Source: Variovorax sp. V93 (lineage in GTDB: Bacteria; Pseudomonadota; Gammaproteobacteria; Burkholderiales; Burkholderiaceae_C). From it: a stretch of DNA of 64,000 bases. Positions 61,838 through 64,000 of this stretch are shown in pieces; position 1 is the stretch's first letter; the number at the start of each line of letters is the position of its first letter. Under the pieces are notes generated by a model that was not told where the DNA came from, did not search any database, and saw nothing but the letters and a program-made list of their open reading frames with translations. The translations under genes were made by a program, and so were the position numbers. The stretch spans positions 2,046,001 to 2,110,000 of the forward strand of contig NZ_AP028669.1 in assembly GCF_041154485.1 (NCBI RefSeq), given 5' to 3'.

Positions 61838-61936
61838 TCAGTCGTCGGACCTTGAAACGTGGAGCAGGCACATGAACAGGACGCCCACGAAAGCGCCAGC
61901 TACGAAGATCCCGGTGTCGATTGCGAAGGTATACAT
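61838..61936 (-). CDS. Possible 32-residue single-TM membrane protein
   Basis: A short ORF encodes a product with one hydrophobic helix (GIFVAGAFVGVLFMCLLHV) after a short acidic N-terminus and a charged end (SRSDD). This shape resembles DUF3789-like micro-proteins. A GGGAGGG lies about 15 nt upstream, rather far for a good ribosome site, so the call is tentative. Confidence 0.4.
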   Translation of the reverse strand: MYTFAIDTGIFVAGAFVGVLFMCLLHVSRSDD

Positions 61937-62208
61937 GGGTAAAAACGACAAATGCCCTCCCGAAAAGCTCTTTTTGGAGCATTGGACATGTCGCACCTGA
62001 CCGCCTGCTGAGTGCCGCTGTCAATCCCCTGGCGCGCTTAAAAAAGCGATTCGACCTCCCCAATACGAGTGATGACAAGTTCCCGGTTTCTTCGCTCTAC
62101 CGTGTGCAACTTCGCTCAAGTAACAGTGTTGTTCCGACAAGGACATCCATCACATTTTTCGCAGAAGATGGGTTGCAAAAGGTAAGACACGTGAGATATC
62201 TCTGAAAA

Positions 62209-62224
62209 AGTGATCCGCGTCACT
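62209..62224. promoter_or_regulatory. CRP/Clp-like site upstream of the EPS genes
   Basis: AGTGA-TCCGCG-TCACT is a 16-bp inverted repeat matching the CRP-family pattern TGTGA-N6-TCACA at four of five positions per arm, 125 bp before the Wza-like gene. Regulation by a CRP/Clp homologue is plausible but unproven. Confidence 0.4.
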
Positions 62225-62348
62225 AGTTGAATACAAACGTTTAGCAACAAAAGATAAAATATCGGTACGTGATGAGGTATTCAGCAACAAGCTAAACCTC
62301 AAAAAAGGCCTATCGGCCAAGCCGAAGCAACAAACGAGGGGGTCAGTT

Positions 62349-63506
62349 TTGAGACGAGAAGTAACCGCGGCAGCATGGGCTGCCGCTGTAGTGTTGGGCA
62401 CTGTGCTCCAAGGGTGCGCCGTCGTGCCGGGCATGGGTACCGTCGAGCCGTACCAAGTCGCCGAAGAACTACCCCCCAAGTTCCAGTACTTGCCTGACGC
62501 AGCACCCGAGGACCGGATTACCCCCATCACGCCAGCCCTGGTGCGCACGCTGGCCAAGGCCGCGCCCAAGAACGTACCACCCGAAGTGCAGGCGCTGTTC
62601 GGCAAGCCGCAGCGCTACACCATCGGCCCCGGAGACGTGGTGGGCGTCATCGTGTATGACCACCCCGAGTTGCTGCCCAACGCCGGCGCCGTCATCTCCC
62701 AGCAGACCGACCCAACGGGCGTGAGCGTGGCGCCGGGCTTCATCGTCGATTCGTCCGGCGAAATCGCCTTTCCGTATGTTGGCCGCGTCAGGGTGGCAGG
62801 GCTCACCGAGGCGGAGGCGGGCGACCTGATCTCCAAGCTCATCGTCACCCAGGTGCGCGAGCCCGAAGTGACCGTGCGCATCCAGTCCTTCCGCAGCCGT
62901 CGCGCATACATAGAAGGCGAAGTGCGCGTACCGGGCTCGCAGATCTTCACCGACGTGCCCATGACGCTCACCGAGGCCATCAACCGCGCGGGCGGCATCA
63001 CCGCCAACGGCAACCGCTCGGCCGTCACCTTGGTGCGCGACGGCAAATCCATCGACATCGATCTCACGCGCCTGCGCGAAGCCGGCCGCGACGGCAACGA
63101 CATTCCCCTGAAAAACGGCGACACCATTCGCGTGGCCAACCGCGAAGACGCCAAGGTGTATGTGATGGGCGAGATCCTGCGCCCATCGGCACTCACGGTG
63201 CGCAGCAACGGCCGCCTCAACCTGAACGAGGCGCTGGGCGAAGCGGGCGGTCCGGTGCTCAACACCTCCAACCCCGGCCAGATCTATGTGATTCGCCAGG
63301 GTGCCACCGGTTTGCCCGCGATCTTCCACCTGGATGCCAAGAACCCCGCCGCCATGGTGCTGGCCAGGCAGTTCAGCCTGGAGCCGCAGGACGTGGTCTA
63401 CATCGACCCGGTGCCGCTCGTGAAGTGGAACCGTGTGGTCAGCCTGATTTTGCCTTCGGCCCAGGTAGTGAATTTGGGCAGTGAAGTGGGAGTGCGATAC
63501 CGATAG
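62349..63506 (+). CDS. Polysaccharide export outer-membrane lipoprotein (Wza-type)
   Basis: The 385-residue protein starts at TTG, with AGGGGG about 7 nt upstream; no ATG fits. It has a lipobox (Val-Leu-Gln-Gly-Cys, Cys about residue 23), a Poly_export domain (RYTIGPGDVVGVIVYDHPEL) and SLBB domains (RRAYIEGEVRVPGSQIFTDV, YVMGEILRPSALTV). It forms the outer-membrane channel for capsular or exopolysaccharide. It precedes a sugar transferase gene, opening an EPS locus. Confidence 0.92.
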   Translation: MRREVTAAAWAAAVVLGTVLQGCAVVPGMGTVEPYQVAEELPPKFQYLPDAAPEDRITPITPALVRTLAKAAPKNVPPEVQALFGKPQRYTIGPGDVVGVIVYDHPELLPNAGAVISQQTDPTGVSVAPGFIVDSSGEIAFPYVGRVRVAGLTEAEAGDLISKLIVTQVREPEVTVRIQSFRSRRAYIEGEVRVPGSQIFTDVPMTLTEAINRAGGITANGNRSAVTLVRDGKSIDIDLTRLREAGRDGNDIPLKNGDTIRVANREDAKVYVMGEILRPSALTVRSNGRLNLNEALGEAGGPVLNTSNPGQIYVIRQGATGLPAIFHLDAKNPAAMVLARQFSLEPQDVVYIDPVPLVKWNRVVSLILPSAQVVNLGSEVGVRYR

Positions 63507-63518
63507 GTACCGATCTAT

Positions 63519-63536
63519 AGCGTGGCCGGTCACGCT
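63519..63536 (+). terminator. Hairpin after the Wza-like gene (weak terminator or processing site)
   Basis: AGCGTG-GCCGGT-CACGCT has perfect 6-bp arms, 13 bp after the stop, with only a short T-run behind it. The 255-bp gap to the next gene otherwise shows nothing I can name. Confidence 0.35.
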
Positions 63537-63761
63537 TTCAAACCCAACTGGGGCCGGCGCAACCTTACTAATTCCTTTGTCATGAAATTCGCGGCGATTG
63601 CCGGCGAGGAGGATTTGTGCGCCCAAAAAAATCATTCCAAGGTGGCTTTGAAGGCGGTGCTCGATACCAGGAATTGATCGCAGCCTCAGTCCCATATCAA
63701 AAACGCTCGCAGCGACTTCGGCAACGGCGTAGTTCGTAATTTATATAAACGGGGTCAACGT

Positions 63762-64000
63762 ATGAGCGAGAACGAAGAAGCTGTAAATGGGTATGCAGCC
63801 AATTTTGCTGATCCAGGACTTAGGCAAAAGGTGCGGCATTCGACGCATCCAGCTTGGGAAAAGGTATTCAAGCGAATGATCGACATTGTGGCCGCCTCGC
63901 TATTTATCGTCATCCATAGCTGGCTTTACTTGATTTTGTGGTTGGGTGTTCGTTACACAACGGGTTCTCCAGCCATCTACAGCCACCGCCGTGTCGGTCG
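63762..64000 (+). CDS. Undecaprenyl-phosphate sugar-1-phosphate transferase (3' truncated)
   Basis: The frame is open to the window end (79 codons visible). The product shows a cytoplasmic start, a hydrophobic segment with KRMIDIVAASLFIVIHSWLY and the family marker SPAIYSHRRVGR, as in WcaJ/WbaP/EpsL-type transferases, which load the first sugar onto the lipid carrier. Base composition is more AT-rich than in its neighbours, as is common in EPS loci. The catalytic part is beyond the window. Confidence 0.8.
   Translation, partial: MSENEEAVNGYAANFADPGLRQKVRHSTHPAWEKVFKRMIDIVAASLFIVIHSWLYLILWLGVRYTTGSPAIYSHRRVG

Larger units (their letters stand above)
61235..62348. other. Gene-poor region between fimbrial operon and EPS locus
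   Basis: This 1.1-kb stretch has no ORF with clear homology. It holds the fimbrial promoter region near 61300-61340 (AT-rich), a small hairpin CCCGCC/GGCGGG at 61536-61552, one possible 32-residue membrane ORF (minus strand) and, in the last 250 bp, an AT-rich promoter-like part with a CRP-like site. I searched by eye for a cyclic-di-GMP riboswitch and other structured RNA, and found none. Confidence 0.6.

Noticed and set aside
1..64000. Insertion sequences, integrases, attachment sites, rRNA operons
   Set aside because: No transposase, integrase, terminal inverted repeat pair or rRNA sequence was recognised; tRNA-Pro is intact and not flanked by a repeat of its 3' end nearby.

Overview
The window reads as a chromosomal segment of a high-GC betaproteobacterium of the order Burkholderiales, most likely Comamonadaceae and probably Variovorax or a close relative. 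The reasons are the large number of Bug-type (TctC) solute-binding proteins, the OmpC-like porin, the lysine-rich SWIB protein, the DUF3299 and DUF2501 proteins, a fused indolepyruvate oxidoreductase next to an Lrp regulator, and the gene order thrS-infC-rpmI-rplT-pheS-pheT-ihfA-merR-tRNA-Pro. The genus is an inference from gene content, not a database result. Coding density is high. Almost every long antisense frame is a GC-rich shadow of a real gene.

Layout. 1-10.4 kb: a ribosome-rescue hydrolase (ArfB, cut by the window edge), a membrane protein, a DUF3299 lipoprotein, a SulP transporter, a small lipid-type cluster (PAP2 phosphatase, acyl carrier protein, ketosynthase), a divergent AraC/MFS pair, ArsC-like and GST-like genes, and a RibH2-type lumazine synthase behind an FMN riboswitch. 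10.5-22.6 kb: a YcaQ-like DNA glycosylase, then an eight-gene catabolic operon on the minus strand (Bug protein, NMT1/THI5-type ABC importer, enolase-superfamily enzyme, Gfo/Idh dehydrogenase, DUF993 protein, sugar isomerase). A TetR gene and a divergent ThDP enzyme lie at its head. Two near-identical palindromes in front of the operon and of tetR suggest one regulon. 22.6-27.4 kb: an AraC regulator, the SWIB histone-like protein, an EamA exporter, a GGCT-like protein and isocitrate lyase with palindromic sites upstream.

27.4-35.8 kb is the core translation operon (ThrRS, IF3, L35, L20, both PheRS subunits, IHF-alpha, a MerR-like protein), followed by tRNA-Pro(GGG). It appears to be headed by an undescribed Phe-rich leader peptide with a complete attenuator (pause hairpin, antiterminator, terminator). 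infC starts at an AUC codon.

35.9-46.4 kb is an accessory catabolic region: porin, acyl-CoA synthetase, quinone oxidoreductase, then Bug protein - TauD dioxygenase - BKACE enzyme, an AraC regulator, a second Bug protein and a second BKACE enzyme about 82% identical to the first. The two plus-strand units share a roughly 70-bp promoter module at matching spacing. 46.5-56 kb holds LysR/methyltransferase, Lrp/indolepyruvate oxidoreductase, a histidine kinase, a DUF3606 protein and LysR/isochorismatase pairs. 56-61.2 kb is an archaic (Csu/sigma-type) chaperone-usher fimbrial operon with an extra uncharacterised last gene. After a gene-poor 1.1 kb, an exopolysaccharide locus begins (Wza-type lipoprotein, then a sugar transferase cut by the window end).
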